From Methylosinus sp. LW4 (lineage in GTDB: Bacteria; Pseudomonadota; Alphaproteobacteria; Rhizobiales; Beijerinckiaceae): DNA of 64,000 nucleotides. The notes beneath the pieces are model-generated. The model did no database searches and had not been told where the DNA came from. It saw nothing but the letters and a program-made list of their open reading frames with translations. This document shows, one piece after another, positions 38,464 through 47,437 of this stretch. The stretch's first letter is position 1. Every line of letters begins with the position of its first letter. A program made the translations under genes and the position numbers. The DNA lies in assembly GCF_000379125.1 (NCBI RefSeq), contig NZ_KB900626.1:1149748-1213747 (forward strand), written 5' to 3'.

Positions 38464-39366
38464 CCCTCTGAAATACCGCGCTTCCAATGTCGCCGGACCG
38501 TCGCAGCGGGCGAGGCCGCGCTCGATCAAATCTTCGAGATGCGCGAAGACGGAGAGCGCCGCCGCCCTTTGCAGCCGCGCGTCGAAGCCCTCATAGATGC
38601 GCGCGACAATGACGGCGATCGTCTCGTCGCCGGCCTCGAGGCGCTCGAGGATGGCGGCCTCGCGTTGCCGACGATGGTGGAGCAGGGCGCGCAAATAGCG
38701 CTGCGGCTCCTTCACCGGTCCGCCATGGGCCGGCCAGTAGAGGCGATCGTTGCGCCAGCGCAGCTTTTCCAACGAGGCGAAATATTCGCTCATGGAGCCA
38801 TCCGGCGGCGCGATGACGGTCGTGGCCCAGCCCATCACATGATCGCCGGTGAAGAGCGTCGCCTCCTCGGCCAGCGCGAAGCAGAGATGATTGGTCGTAT
38901 GGCCCGGCGTCGCGACGGCTTCGATCGAGAGGCCGCCGAAACTGAGCTGACCGCCATCGGCGAGGAGAAGGTCCGGCGCGTAGCTTTTGTCATGCGAGGC
39001 GTCGAGGCCGGGTCCTGTGACCGCGAGATCGGGCGGCGGCGCATAGGGCGCGCAGCCGGCGATGGTCGCGCCAGTCTTCTCCGCCAGAATGCGCGCGGCC
39101 GGCGAATGATCGCGATGCGTATGGGTGACGAGCACGTAGCGCAGCCTCTCGCCCGCTACCGCGGCGAGCAGCGCCTCTATGTGCGAAGCATCCGCCGGGC
39201 CAGGGTCGATGATCGCCACCTCGCCCTCGCCGATGATGTAGCTGCATGTGCCCGTATAGGTGAAGGCGCCGGGATTGGGCGCGACAATGCGGCGCGTCAG
39301 CCGCGAAACGCGTTGCAGCGCGCCCGGCGGAGAGTCGAAGGCGGTGAGAAAATCATCTGGGCTCAT
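38440..39366 (-). CDS. MBL fold metallo-hydrolase (LACTB2-like)
   Basis: This 308-residue protein has the metallo-beta-lactamase metal motif [11 protein letters not shown], followed by the later ligands in TPGHTTNH and FTGDHVMGW, and a C-terminal winged-helix-like extension. It resembles bacterial LACTB2-type hydrolases, some of which act on RNA or on glutathione thioesters. Its ATG overlaps the dnaE2 stop (ATGA), so it is translated from the same mRNA. The last seven residues are encoded by a repeat element. Confidence 0.88.
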   Translation of the reverse strand: MSPDDFLTAFDSPPGALQRVSRLTRRIVAPNPGAFTYTGTCSYIIGEGEVAIIDPGPADASHIEALLAAVAGERLRYVLVTHTHRDHSPAARILAEKTGATIAGCAPYAPPPDLAVTGPGLDASHDKSYAPDLLLADGGQLSFGGLSIEAVATPGHTTNHLCFALAEEATLFTGDHVMGWATTVIAPPDGSMSEYFASLEKLRWRNDRLYWPAHGGPVKEPQRYLRALLHHRRQREAAILERLEAGDETIAVIVARIYEGFDARLQRAAALSVFAHLEDLIERGLARCDGPATLEARYFRGERVANSE

Positions 39367-42300
39367 TGAAAATTGCGTCCCTTCGGAATGGGCTCGCGCG
39401 CCTTGGCGCCGCGCGATTGCTCGAGCAGGCGCAGATCGGCGCTCAGATCCTCGATCTTCTGCGCGATCACATGGACGACGCCGGATTCATTCTGCACGCG
39501 CCCCGTGACCGACACCAGCCGCGCGCCGATGACCTCGGGACGCTGCCGCTCGAACAGTTTCGGCCAGACGACGATATTGGCGATTCCGGTCTCGTCCTCG
39601 ATCGTCATGAAGATCACGCCGCTCGCCGAGCCCGGCCTCTGCCGCACCAGCACGAGGCCGGCGACCGTCACGCGCGCGCCCTCGCGCGCGCCTTGGCCCG
39701 TTGCCCCTTCCCTCCGCTGCACGGGAGAGGGGAGCGGCCGGCGTTGCGCGGAATCTCGATGAAGCGCGGAGCCTGCTCCCTCTCCCGCTTGCGGGGGAGG
39801 GTTGGGGAGAGGGCCGCCGCCGAGCATCGCGCAGGGCGTGATCCCCTTCGCCTGCAGCCGCCCACGCAGAAACGCCATGGGATGCGCCTTCAGTGACAGC
39901 GACAAAAAGCGATAATCCTCCACCACCTCCGCCCCGAGCGGCATGGGCGGAAGGTTCGCGTCCTCCTCCTGCGGCGCGAAGGAGAGCGCGCGCAGCAGGG
40001 GTAGCTCGTCCTTGTCGCCGGCGCGGTTGAGCGCCTGCACGGCCCAGAGCGCGTCGCGGCGCGGCAGGCCGAGCGAGGCGAAGGCGCCGGCCTCCGCCAA
40101 ACGCTCAAGCGTCGCCGGCTCGAGCTCGCCGCGCAGCCACAGATCGCGCACGGAATCATAGCCGGCGCCGCGCCGCGCCACGAGGCGCTTCATATCCGTG
40201 TCGCGCAGGCCGATGATCTGGCGGAAGCCGAGCCGCACGTCATGCGTGGCGCGAATGTCGCCGGCCATGCAGGCGTGGCGCGAATGCGGCGGCGTCGTCT
40301 GCGCGCGCGTCTCCAGCGCGCAATCCCAATCGGAGAAATTCACGTCGACCTCATGCACGCCGACGCCATGCTCCTGCGCATCCCGCACGATCTGCGCCGG
40401 CGCATAGAAGCCCATGGGCTGCGAATTCAACAAGGCGCAGCAGAACACGTCCGGGTAGCGGCATTTGAGCCAGGCGGAGGCGTAGACGAGCAGGGCGAAA
40501 GAGGCCGCGTGACTCTCGGGGAAGCCATAGGAGCCGAAGCCTTCGATCTGGCTCCAGCAGCGCTCGGCGAAATCGCGGCTATAGCCGCGCGCCTCCATGC
40601 CCGCGAGCATTTTGGCGCGGAAGGTTCCGATCGTGCCGACGCGCTTGAAGGTCGCCATGGCGCGGCGCAGACGGTCCGCCTCGTCCGGCGTGAAGCCGCC
40701 GGCGACAATGGCGATGCGCATCGCCTGCTCCTGGAACAAGGGCACGCCGAGCGTCTTGCGCAGCACTTGCTCGAGCTCCACCGAGGGAAAGGAGACCTCC
40801 TCCTTGCCGATGCGACGGCGGAGATATGGGTGAACCATATCGCCCTGAATAGGGCCGGGGCGCACGATCGCAACCTCGATGACGAGATCGTAGAACTCGC
40901 GCGGCCGCAGCCGCGGTAGCATGGACATTTGCGCGCGGCTCTCGACCTGGAAAACGCCGATCGTGTCGGCGCGCGAGATCATGTCATAGACGCCCGCTTC
41001 TTCCGGCGGGATCGACGACAGACAATGCGTGACGCCGTAGCGCTCGGCCAGCAAAGCGAGGCCCTTGCGCAGGCAGGTGAGCATTCCGAGCGCCAGCACA
41101 TCGATCTTCAATATGCGCAGAGCGTCGAGATCGTCCTTGTCCCATTCGATCGTCGTGCGGCCTTCCATGGCGGCGGGCGCGAGCGGGACGATCTCGTCCA
41201 GCCGATCGCGCGTGATGACGAAGCCGCCCGTATGCTGCGACAGATGGCGCGGAAAGCCGGTCAGCTCGCGCGTCAGCTCGAGGGCCTTGGCGAGACGCGG
41301 CTCGCGCACACCCTCCCCTTTAGGGGGAGGGTCGGCCGGCGATAGCCGGACGGGGTGGGGTTCAACGGCAAAGACTCGGGGTTTCACCCCCTCCCGATCG
41401 CCTTCGGCGCTCGACCTCCCCCCTCGAGGGGGAGGTGGGGACGCCTCTCCTTGCACCGTTCCTCCCCACACATTGCCGGAAAGCCGCGAGACGACATCGG
41501 CGGAAAGGCCGAAAGCCTTGCCGACCTCGCGAACGGCCGAGCGCGAGCGATAGGAGACGACCGTCGCGGTGAGGCCGGCGCGCTCGCGGCCATAGCGCGC
41601 GTAGATATATTGCATCACCTCCTCGCGCCGCTCATGCTCGAAATCGACGTCTATGTCGGGCGGCTCGTTGCGCGCGGCGGAGACGAAGCGCTCGAAGAGG
41701 AGATCGTGCTTCGCCGGATCGACCTCGGTGACGCCGAGGCAGAAGCAGACGACGGAATTGGCGGCCGAGCCGCGCCCCTGCGCGAGAATGTCCTTTGCGC
41801 GCGCGAAGCGCACAATGTCGTGCACGGTGAGGAAATAGGCCGCGTAGCCGAGCTCGGCGATCAGCTGCAGCTCATGGCGCAGCAGCGCCTCGACCTTTTC
41901 GGGAACGCCGTTCGGATAGCGCGTCCGCGCGCCCTCCCGTGCGTAATGTTCGAGCGCCTCCTGCTCGCTGGAAAAGCCTTCGCGCAGCTCGCTCGGATAA
42001 TTATGCGCGAGCGCGTCGAGGCTGAAGGAGAGGCCTTCCAGAAAGCGCCCCGTCTCCTCGAGCGCCTGCGGCGTTTGGGCGAAAAGCCGCGCCATTTCCG
42101 CGCCGCTCTTCAGCGCGCGCTCGGCGTTGGCGGAGAGGAGATAGCCGGCATTGTCGAGCGTCGTCTTCTCGCGCACGCAGGCGAGAACGTCGGCGAGCGG
42201 GCGCCGCTCGGGGACATGCATATTCGCCTCGTTCACCGCGATGAGCGGCAGGCCCGTCTCGCGCGAGAGCGCGATGCGGCCGGCCAGCGCCGAGCGCATG

Positions 42301-42773
42301 TCGACGCCATAGAGCGCGGTCGCCGCCAGCCACAGCCGGCCGCATGCAGCCGCGAGCAGGGCGGGAGGGAGCGCCGCGCCCTCCATCGCGATGAGCTGCT
42401 GGCCTTCGGAAAATTCCAGGAGATCGTCGAGGAAGAGGCGGCAAGCACCCTTCTGCGCGCGCATATTGCCGCGCGTCAGCAGCCGGCAGAGACGCCCGTA
42501 AGCGGCGCGATCTTTCGGATAGCAGAGAATATCCGGCGTCTCGTCGGCGAAGACGAGACGCGCGCCAATGGCGAGGCGAAAGCCCGGTGCTTCGGCCGCA
42601 TGCTCGCGCAGATAGGAATGAGCGCGCACGACGCCGGCGAGCGAATTGCGATCGGCCACGCCAATGCCGACATGGCCGAGCGCCATCGCCTGCGCGACCA
42701 TCTCCTCGGGATGCGAGGCGCCGCGCAGGAAGGAGAAATTGGTCGCAGTCGCGAGCTCGGCGTAGCGGGACAT
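39363..42773 (-). CDS. dnaE2: Error-prone DNA polymerase DnaE2 with two in-frame repeat insertions
   Basis: This 1136-residue translesion polymerase is a paralogue of DnaE, usually working with ImuA and ImuB in SOS mutagenesis. The PHP domain is N-terminal, the palm motif PDIDVDF is intact, and a C-terminal OB domain is present ([22 protein letters not shown]). Two stretches are foreign: a Pro/Gly-rich insert around residues 445-490 (41309-41440) and another around residues 985-1028 (39690-39821). Both coincide with palindromic DNA repeats and keep the reading frame. No imuA or imuB is adjacent, and no LexA-type site is evident upstream. Confidence 0.92.
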   Translation of the reverse strand: MSRYAELATATNFSFLRGASHPEEMVAQAMALGHVGIGVADRNSLAGVVRAHSYLREHAAEAPGFRLAIGARLVFADETPDILCYPKDRAAYGRLCRLLTRGNMRAQKGACRLFLDDLLEFSEGQQLIAMEGAALPPALLAAACGRLWLAATALYGVDMRSALAGRIALSRETGLPLIAVNEANMHVPERRPLADVLACVREKTTLDNAGYLLSANAERALKSGAEMARLFAQTPQALEETGRFLEGLSFSLDALAHNYPSELREGFSSEQEALEHYAREGARTRYPNGVPEKVEALLRHELQLIAELGYAAYFLTVHDIVRFARAKDILAQGRGSAANSVVCFCLGVTEVDPAKHDLLFERFVSAARNEPPDIDVDFEHERREEVMQYIYARYGRERAGLTATVVSYRSRSAVREVGKAFGLSADVVSRLSGNVWGGTVQGEASPPPPRGGRSSAEGDREGVKPRVFAVEPHPVRLSPADPPPKGEGVREPRLAKALELTRELTGFPRHLSQHTGGFVITRDRLDEIVPLAPAAMEGRTTIEWDKDDLDALRILKIDVLALGMLTCLRKGLALLAERYGVTHCLSSIPPEEAGVYDMISRADTIGVFQVESRAQMSMLPRLRPREFYDLVIEVAIVRPGPIQGDMVHPYLRRRIGKEEVSFPSVELEQVLRKTLGVPLFQEQAMRIAIVAGGFTPDEADRLRRAMATFKRVGTIGTFRAKMLAGMEARGYSRDFAERCWSQIEGFGSYGFPESHAASFALLVYASAWLKCRYPDVFCCALLNSQPMGFYAPAQIVRDAQEHGVGVHEVDVNFSDWDCALETRAQTTPPHSRHACMAGDIRATHDVRLGFRQIIGLRDTDMKRLVARRGAGYDSVRDLWLRGELEPATLERLAEAGAFASLGLPRRDALWAVQALNRAGDKDELPLLRALSFAPQEEDANLPPMPLGAEVVEDYRFLSLSLKAHPMAFLRGRLQAKGITPCAMLGGGPLPNPPPQAGEGAGSALHRDSAQRRPLPSPVQRREGATGQGAREGARVTVAGLVLVRQRPGSASGVIFMTIEDETGIANIVVWPKLFERQRPEVIGARLVSVTGRVQNESGVVHVIAQKIEDLSADLRLLEQSRGAKAREPIPKGRNFQ
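39690..39821. repeat. Palindromic repeat element inside dnaE2 (C-terminal)
   Basis: About 130 nt within dnaE2 contains two inverted copies of a CCCTCTCCC-rich palindromic unit (for example CCCTCTCCCGCTTGCGGG near 39779-39796 and CACGGGAGAGGGG near 39720). It translates to a low-complexity stretch around [15 protein letters not shown] and [12 protein letters not shown] between CAML and ARVTVAG, where DnaE2 proteins normally have only a short linker. Boundaries are approximate. Confidence 0.7.
41309..41440. repeat. Palindromic repeat element inside dnaE2 (central)
   Basis: About 130 nt with an inverted pair: a left unit CCCTCCCCTTTAGGGGGAGG followed by GCCGGCGATAGCCGG and GGGGTGGGG, and a right unit containing CCTCCCCCCTCGAGGGGGAGG in opposite orientation. 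It encodes the insert around [12 protein letters not shown] and [11 protein letters not shown]. The layout of two palindromes with a spacer is the same as at 52275-52443. Boundaries are approximate. Confidence 0.75.
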
Positions 42774-42825
42774 ATAGGGATCATATCAGCAACCGATGCG
42801 CGCCGCTCCTTCTCCCGCGCGCCGG

Positions 42826-43653
42826 TCAGCTCTGCTCGTCTTTCTTGCGCCGCCCCGCCTTCTTCGGCTCGCGCCGCGGGCCTTCCACCAGCCGCACCAC
42901 CACGCCCCAGAGCGTGCGCACATCCTGCTCGGTCATGTTCATGCGGTGGAACATGTTGCGCAGATTGCGCGACATCACCGGCTTCTTCGTCTCTGGCCGG
43001 AAAAACTGCCGCTCGTCGAGATGCTTCTCCAAATAGTCGAAGAAGGCGAGCGTCATCTCGCGGGTGGCGGGAGGCGAGCGCTCGACGACGTCGAAGGGCA
43101 GCGTCTCGCCATGGGCGTAGCGGAACCATTCATAGCCGGTGAGCAGCACAGCCTGCGCCAGATTGAGCGAGGCATAGGCGGGATTGACCGGAAAGGTGAG
43201 GATCGAATCGGCGAGCGCGACATCGTCATTGTCGAGGCCAGTGCGCTCCGGGCCGAACATCACGCCATGGCGCTCGCCCGATTTGATGCGCAGGACGGTA
43301 TCGGACATCGCCGTTGCGGGCGTCACCACGGGCTTCACTTGTCCACGCCCGCGCGCCGTCGCCGCATAGACGAAGGAGAGATCGGCGATCGCCTCGCGCA
43401 CGCTCTCATAGAGCTTGGCCGAATCGAGCAGATGTGCGGCCCCGGCGGCGGCGGCGTAAGAGGCCTCGCGATAGACAGGATCGCGCGTCGGCCAACCCTC
43501 GCGCGGCGCGACGAGCCGCAGATCGGAGAGCCCGAAATTGGCCATGGCGCGCGCGCACATGCCGATATTGACCGCGAGCTGCGGCCGCACGAGCACAATG
43601 GTCGGCCCGCCCTCGAGACTCTGCTTGGTGTGGTCGGTTCCGGCGCCGGTCAC
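42826..43653 (-). CDS. trmJ: tRNA/rRNA methyltransferase (TrmJ-like SPOUT)
   Basis: This 275-residue cytoplasmic enzyme probably 2'-O-methylates position 32 of tRNAs. The SPOUT knot motifs are visible: IVLVRPQLAVNIGMCARAMANFG, FGPERTGLDNDD and VNPAYASLNLAQAVLL. It has a basic C-terminal tail (EPKKAGRRKKDEQS). The start is GTG at 43653, only 4 nt after the parE stop, so transcription may be shared with the toxin-antitoxin pair. The assignment to TrmJ rather than another SpoU member rests on overall sequence. Confidence 0.88.
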   Translation of the reverse strand: MTGAGTDHTKQSLEGGPTIVLVRPQLAVNIGMCARAMANFGLSDLRLVAPREGWPTRDPVYREASYAAAAGAAHLLDSAKLYESVREAIADLSFVYAATARGRGQVKPVVTPATAMSDTVLRIKSGERHGVMFGPERTGLDNDDVALADSILTFPVNPAYASLNLAQAVLLTGYEWFRYAHGETLPFDVVERSPPATREMTLAFFDYLEKHLDERQFFRPETKKPVMSRNLRNMFHRMNMTEQDVRTLWGVVVRLVEGPRREPKKAGRRKKDEQS

Positions 43654-43657
43654 GGGA

Positions 43658-43969
43658 TCAATGCTCGGTCTCGCCCATCACGGCGTCGGCGTCCCGCCGT
43701 GAGTGCACGATGTCGATGATATCGAGCCTGTCGTCGCTATAGCGCATAAAGATCACGAAACCTCTGAAAGGAAAGCTGCGCAGGCCGGGCGCGAGATCGT
43801 CGCGAGGCCTGCCGAGAATGGCGGGCAGTTCCGCGAGCTTCACGCATTTGTCCCGAATGCGCCGCACGATCGGCGAAGCGAGCGCTTCCGCACCCATTTC
43901 GATTGTCAGATATTCGAGAAGATCGCCGAGGCTTCGTCGCGCCGCGCTCGAATAGACGAGTCGGCGCAA
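43658..43969 (-). CDS. parE: Type II toxin ParE (RelE/ParE superfamily)
   Basis: This 103-residue protein has the ParE toxin profile: RRLVYSSAARRSLGDLLEYL at the start, a central LAELPAILGRPRDDLAPGLRSFPF, and FVIFMRYSDDRLDIIDIVHSRRD at the end. ParE toxins block gyrase. The start is TTG, one nucleotide after the parD stop, with GAGG in the parD end as ribosome site, so the toxin is translationally coupled to the antitoxin. Confidence 0.88.
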   Translation of the reverse strand: MRRLVYSSAARRSLGDLLEYLTIEMGAEALASPIVRRIRDKCVKLAELPAILGRPRDDLAPGLRSFPFRGFVIFMRYSDDRLDIIDIVHSRRDADAVMGETEH

Positions 43970-43970
43970 A

Positions 43971-44216
43971 TCAATATCCTCGCGCTTTCAGTTCCTGGGC
44001 TCTCTTATCGAGATAAGCGGCCACCTCTTCGTCGCTGTGCTCGCCCCCTTCGGCGAGCGACGCCTCTATCGTCTCGCGCAGCGCCTTTAGTTTTGCTTCG
44101 CGCTCCTCGACGAGGCGCAGGCCCTCGCGCATCACCTCGGTCGCCGAAGCGTAGCGGCCCTGCTTGACGAGGGAATCGATGAACTCTTCCCAGTGCTTGC
44201 CGACGGATACGTTCAT
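43971..44216 (-). CDS. parD: Type II antitoxin ParD
   Basis: This 81-residue protein pairs with ParE. The N-terminal ribbon-helix-helix part begins MNVSVGKHWEEFIDSLVKQGRYASATEVMREGLRLVEERE, followed by an acidic, probably flexible C-terminal part that would wrap the toxin. The ATG has a strong site, GAGGAGGCG. A perfect 28-bp palindrome lies 20 nt upstream and probably is the operator for autoregulation. Confidence 0.9.
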   Translation of the reverse strand: MNVSVGKHWEEFIDSLVKQGRYASATEVMREGLRLVEEREAKLKALRETIEASLAEGGEHSDEEVAAYLDKRAQELKARGY

Positions 44217-44236
44217 GGGCGCCTCCTCGGGGCTTT

Positions 44237-44264
44237 ATAGCACGATATGCGCATATCGTGCTAT
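44237..44264. promoter_or_regulatory. Perfect 28-bp palindrome upstream of parDE (predicted operator)
   Basis: The sequence at 44237-44264 is its own reverse complement over all 28 bases; the half-site is ATAGCACGATATGC. It lies 20 nt upstream of the parD start. Ribbon-helix-helix antitoxins repress their own promoters by binding palindromes like this, so it is most likely the ParD/ParDE operator. Confidence 0.8.
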
Positions 44265-44461
44265 TGGAAGCGCCGGTCGAATTTCTCTCGGCGAGCGCGC
44301 CGTGAGCGTCGGCGCCTGAACATTCGGCAGCCGTCGATCAAAATCGCCTTTCAGAAAAGCGCGAACGCGACTGCGCGACGCAGATTTGCCTATGGCGCCT
44401 GCTTTGCCTTGCGGCAGGCGCGCGCTATAAGGCCGGCGGCTCACGCGGGGAGAGGCATTTC

Positions 44462-45682
44462 ATGAGCAAGATCAAGGTCGCGAATCCGGTCGTCGAGCTC
44501 GACGGCGACGAGATGACTCGGATCATCTGGGCCTATATCAAGGACAAGCTCATCCATCCTTACCTCGATCTCGAGCTGCTCTATTACGATCTCTCCATTC
44601 AGAACCGCGACGCCACCAATGATCAGGTGACGATCGACGCCGCCGAGGCGATCAAGACTCATGGCGTCGGCGTCAAATGCGCCACCATCACGCCGGACGA
44701 AGCCCGCGTGCAGGAATTCGGCCTGAAGGAGATGTGGAAGTCGCCCAATGGCACGATCCGCAATATTCTGGGCGGCGTCATCTTCCGCGAGCCGATCATC
44801 GCCAAGAACGTCCCGCGCCTCGTGCCCGGCTGGACGCAGCCGATCGTCATCGGCCGCCACGCCTTCGGCGATCAATATCGCGCCGTCGATTTCCGCACGC
44901 CCGGCAAGGGCCGGCTGACGATGAAATTCGAGGGCGACGATGGGACGGTGATCGAGAAGGAAGTGTTCCGCTTCCCCGGCGCCGGCGTCGCAATGGCGAT
45001 GTACAATCTCGACGAGTCGATCCGCGAGTTCGCGCGCGCCTCGATGAACTACGCGCTGAACCGCAAATTCCCGCTCTATCTCTCGACCAAGAACACGATT
45101 TTGAAAGCCTATGACGGGCGCTTCAAGGATTTGTTCCAGGAAGTCTTCGACGCCGAGTTCAAGGCGCAGTTCCAGGCGCAGGGCCTCACCTATGAGCATC
45201 GCCTCATCGACGATATGGTCGCCTCGGCGCTGAAATGGTCGGGCGGCTATGTGTGGGCCTGCAAGAATTACGACGGCGACGTGCAGTCGGACACGGTGGC
45301 GCAGGGCTTTGGCTCGCTCGGCCTGATGACCAGCGTGCTGATGACGCCGGACGGCAAGACCGTCGAGGCGGAGGCCGCGCATGGCACGGTGACGCGCCAT
45401 TATCGCGAGCATCAGAAGGGTCACGAGACATCGACCAATTCCATCGCCTCCATCTTCGCCTGGACGCGCGCGCTCGCGCATCGCGCCAAGCTCGACGGCA
45501 ATGAGGCGCTGGCGCGCTTCGCGCTGACGCTCGAGCAGGTCTGCGTCTCCACCGTGGAGCAGGGCTTCATGACCAAGGATCTGGCGCTGCTCGTCGGCCA
45601 TAATCAGAAATGGCTGTCGACCACCGGCTTCCTCGACAAGATCGATTCCAATCTCGCAGCCGCGCTTTCGCTCGGCAAATGA
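44462..45682 (+). CDS. icd: NADP-dependent isocitrate dehydrogenase (type II)
   Basis: This 406-residue enzyme oxidises isocitrate to 2-oxoglutarate with NADP+ in the TCA cycle. It belongs to the eukaryote-like dimeric type II found in alphaproteobacteria: [19 protein letters not shown] at the start, the isocitrate-binding region [12 protein letters not shown], the metal-binding aspartates in YDGDVQSD, and [14 protein letters not shown] for the cofactor. Full length. It is followed by dksA with 80 nt between. Confidence 0.97.
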   Translation: MSKIKVANPVVELDGDEMTRIIWAYIKDKLIHPYLDLELLYYDLSIQNRDATNDQVTIDAAEAIKTHGVGVKCATITPDEARVQEFGLKEMWKSPNGTIRNILGGVIFREPIIAKNVPRLVPGWTQPIVIGRHAFGDQYRAVDFRTPGKGRLTMKFEGDDGTVIEKEVFRFPGAGVAMAMYNLDESIREFARASMNYALNRKFPLYLSTKNTILKAYDGRFKDLFQEVFDAEFKAQFQAQGLTYEHRLIDDMVASALKWSGGYVWACKNYDGDVQSDTVAQGFGSLGLMTSVLMTPDGKTVEAEAAHGTVTRHYREHQKGHETSTNSIASIFAWTRALAHRAKLDGNEALARFALTLEQVCVSTVEQGFMTKDLALLVGHNQKWLSTTGFLDKIDSNLAAALSLGK

Positions 45683-45762
45683 GCGCGCGACGAAGTGATT
45701 GTGCTACCCGAGCGGCGCGGCTATATAGACGCCGCGTTCAGGCTTAGGGAGGATTCGCGGCA

Positions 45763-46179
45763 ATGGCGGTGGATCTAGACGCGAGCTACAGACCGTCCGA
45801 GCAAGAAGATTTCATGAACGATCGGCAGCGCGAGTATTTTCGGCGCAAGCTGCTCGCGTGGAAGGACGAGATACTGCAGGAGAGCCGCGATACGCTCGCC
45901 ACTCTGCAGAGCGAGAACGAGAACCACCCCGACCTCGCCGATCGCGCCTCCTCGGAGACCGATCGGGCGATAGAGCTACGTGCGCGCGACCGGCAGCGCA
46001 AGCTGATCTCCAAAATCGACTCCGCTCTGGCGCGGCTCGAGGACGGCACTTATGGCTATTGCGAGGAGACGGGCGAGCCGATTTCGCTGAAGCGTCTCGA
46101 CGCGAGGCCGATCGCCACTCTGTCGATCGAGGCGCAGGAGCGGCATGAGCGCCGTGAGCGCGTCTATCGGGACGACTGA
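45763..46179 (+). CDS. dksA: RNA polymerase-binding transcription factor DksA (zinc-less type)
   Basis: This 138-residue protein binds the secondary channel of RNA polymerase and, with ppGpp, retunes transcription of rRNA and biosynthesis genes. The coiled-coil tip motif DxxDxA is D57-L-A-D60-R-A62. The C-terminal zinc-finger region has only one cysteine (C100 in YGYCEETGEP), as in Rhodobacter DksA-like proteins where three of four zinc ligands are lost. AGGGAGG precedes the ATG. It precedes the FliO-like gene (convergent), an order kept in Hyphomicrobiales. Confidence 0.95.
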   Translation: MAVDLDASYRPSEQEDFMNDRQREYFRRKLLAWKDEILQESRDTLATLQSENENHPDLADRASSETDRAIELRARDRQRKLISKIDSALARLEDGTYGYCEETGEPISLKRLDARPIATLSIEAQERHERRERVYRDD

Positions 46180-46214
46180 CGGCTTCTCTTCTTTTTCGGT
46201 CAGCAGCAAAACAA

Positions 46215-46250
46215 AGCGCCCGCGGAAAATTTCCGCGGGCGCTGTTTTAT
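46215..46250 (+). terminator. Bidirectional terminator between dksA and fliO
   Basis: A 14-bp GC-rich stem (46215-46228 with 46230-46243) is followed by GTTTTATTTT on the plus strand; on the minus strand the sequence after the stem is GCTTTGTTTTG. It lies between two convergent genes. Confidence 0.88.
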
Positions 46251-46252
46251 TT

Positions 46253-47152
46253 TCAGGGCTTGGATTCCGGCCGGCCCAGCAGACGGGCCATTTCGGCCTC
46301 CAGCGAGTCGAGCGGATCGACGGGCGCGGGCGGCGGCGCGGGCTCCTCCGGCGCGGGCGGCGGCGGCGGCTCGACAGCCACGGGCTCCGGCGGCGGCGGC
46401 TCGGGCGCAGGCTGATGCGGCGGCTCCTCGGGCGCGTGCGGCGGCGGAGGCGGGACCTCTGCGGCCGGCGGCGGGACCGGCGGCTTGGCCGTGCGCGCCA
46501 GGAAGGGCGGCGGAGCCGGCCGTGGCGGGCGCGGCGTCGGGGTGAAGGGCGGGCGCTGCGGCGTGAAGCGCGGCGTTCCGGCGCGGGCGGGAGCCTCGGG
46601 CGCAGGCGGCGGAGCGGGCTTGGTGGGCGGCGGGCCGAACAAATCCGGCGGCAGCGGCGCGAGGCCGGGCGGCGGCGCCTGCTCGACCGGCGGCGGCTTG
46701 GGAGCTTCGCTCTCCACGGGCGGAGCGGCCGGGCCGAGCGAGGGCGGAAAAGAAGGGGCCGCCGGCGCAGGGGCGGGAGCCGGCGCCTGAGGCGCGGCGC
46801 CCGGGCCGAGCGGCCAGCCGGGGCCGGCGGAGGGCGCCTCCTTCTCGCGCGGGCGCTGCTCGCGGGCCTCGACCCGGCTGATCGACGCCTCGACCAAGAG
46901 ATCATTCGGCCCGCCGATGAGCAGGAGATGCTCGACATTGTCGCGGCGCACGATGACGAGCTGCCGGTCGCCGTCGACATCGAAAGTATCGACGATATCG
47001 AGCCGGCGCGGCCGGTTGCGCGGCCCTGGAGCCTTGATGCGTCGTCCGAACAAGAGCCGGTAGATATAGACGAGCAGCAGCGCCGCGAACAGGAACGCGA
47101 CAATTGCGGCGAGTATCGGCAGGAGCTGCGACTGTGTGATGCTGGACGGCAT
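46253..47152 (-). CDS. FliO-like flagellar biosynthesis protein with long Pro-rich tail
   Basis: This 299-residue protein has an N-terminal membrane helix (LLPILAAIVAFLFAALLLVYIYRLLFG), then a small domain (RRLDIVDTFDVDGDRQLVIVRRDNVEHLLLIGG) of FliO type, found also in proteobacterial MopB/FliO proteins. The remaining 200 residues are almost entirely Pro/Ala with acidic spacing. FliO helps assemble the flagellar export gate. No other flagellar gene is in the window. Identification rests on the N-terminal 100 residues and on its position between dksA and cckA, seen in relatives. Confidence 0.8.
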   Translation of the reverse strand: MPSSITQSQLLPILAAIVAFLFAALLLVYIYRLLFGRRIKAPGPRNRPRRLDIVDTFDVDGDRQLVIVRRDNVEHLLLIGGPNDLLVEASISRVEAREQRPREKEAPSAGPGWPLGPGAAPQAPAPAPAPAAPSFPPSLGPAAPPVESEAPKPPPVEQAPPPGLAPLPPDLFGPPPTKPAPPPAPEAPARAGTPRFTPQRPPFTPTPRPPRPAPPPFLARTAKPPVPPPAAEVPPPPPHAPEEPPHQPAPEPPPPEPVAVEPPPPPAPEEPAPPPAPVDPLDSLEAEMARLLGRPESKP

Positions 47153-47228
47153 GAATCGATTTTTCTTTCGTCGTGACGCGGCGCGAGAATGCAGTCTATC
47201 AGCGTTGGACGCAAGCGCGCCTCAAAGG

Positions 47229-47243
47229 TTAAGCAATGGTTAA
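47229..47243. promoter_or_regulatory. CtrA-type site TTAA-N7-TTAA upstream of cckA and fliO-like gene
   Basis: An exact CtrA consensus, TTAAGCAATGGTTAA, lies in the 285-nt space between the divergent fliO-like gene and cckA. CtrA is the cell-cycle response regulator controlled by the CckA phosphorelay, and it regulates flagellar genes in alphaproteobacteria. The site fits both. Confidence 0.65.
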
Positions 47244-47437
47244 TAGTGCATTCGTCGCGATTCGCGCTTGCGGAAAATGCGCAAGGACATTGCCATGAGC
47301 CCCGGCCGGGGCCATTGTTCCGCCTGATTCTGCCTGCGCCGCAGCGTTTGTGGGCGCAGGAGCCCATCCGACGGCGAGACACGGCCCGAGACGCGGCCAA
47401 TGAGGCGGCCCATGCAACGATTCACGAGACCATTCCC

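Noticed and set aside
42774..42825. A LexA/SOS operator upstream of dnaE2
   Set aside because: The 52-nt gap has no GTTC-N7-GTTC or GAAC-N7-GAAC arrangement.
41355..43142. A 595-codon open frame opposite dnaE2
   Set aside because: Antisense shadow of dnaE2; no domain and no ribosome site.
47189..47437. A longer N-terminus for CckA starting at the ATG at 47189
   Set aside because: The extra 83 residues do not look like CckA and the region includes the CtrA-type site; a GTG at 47438 gives a protein of normal length.
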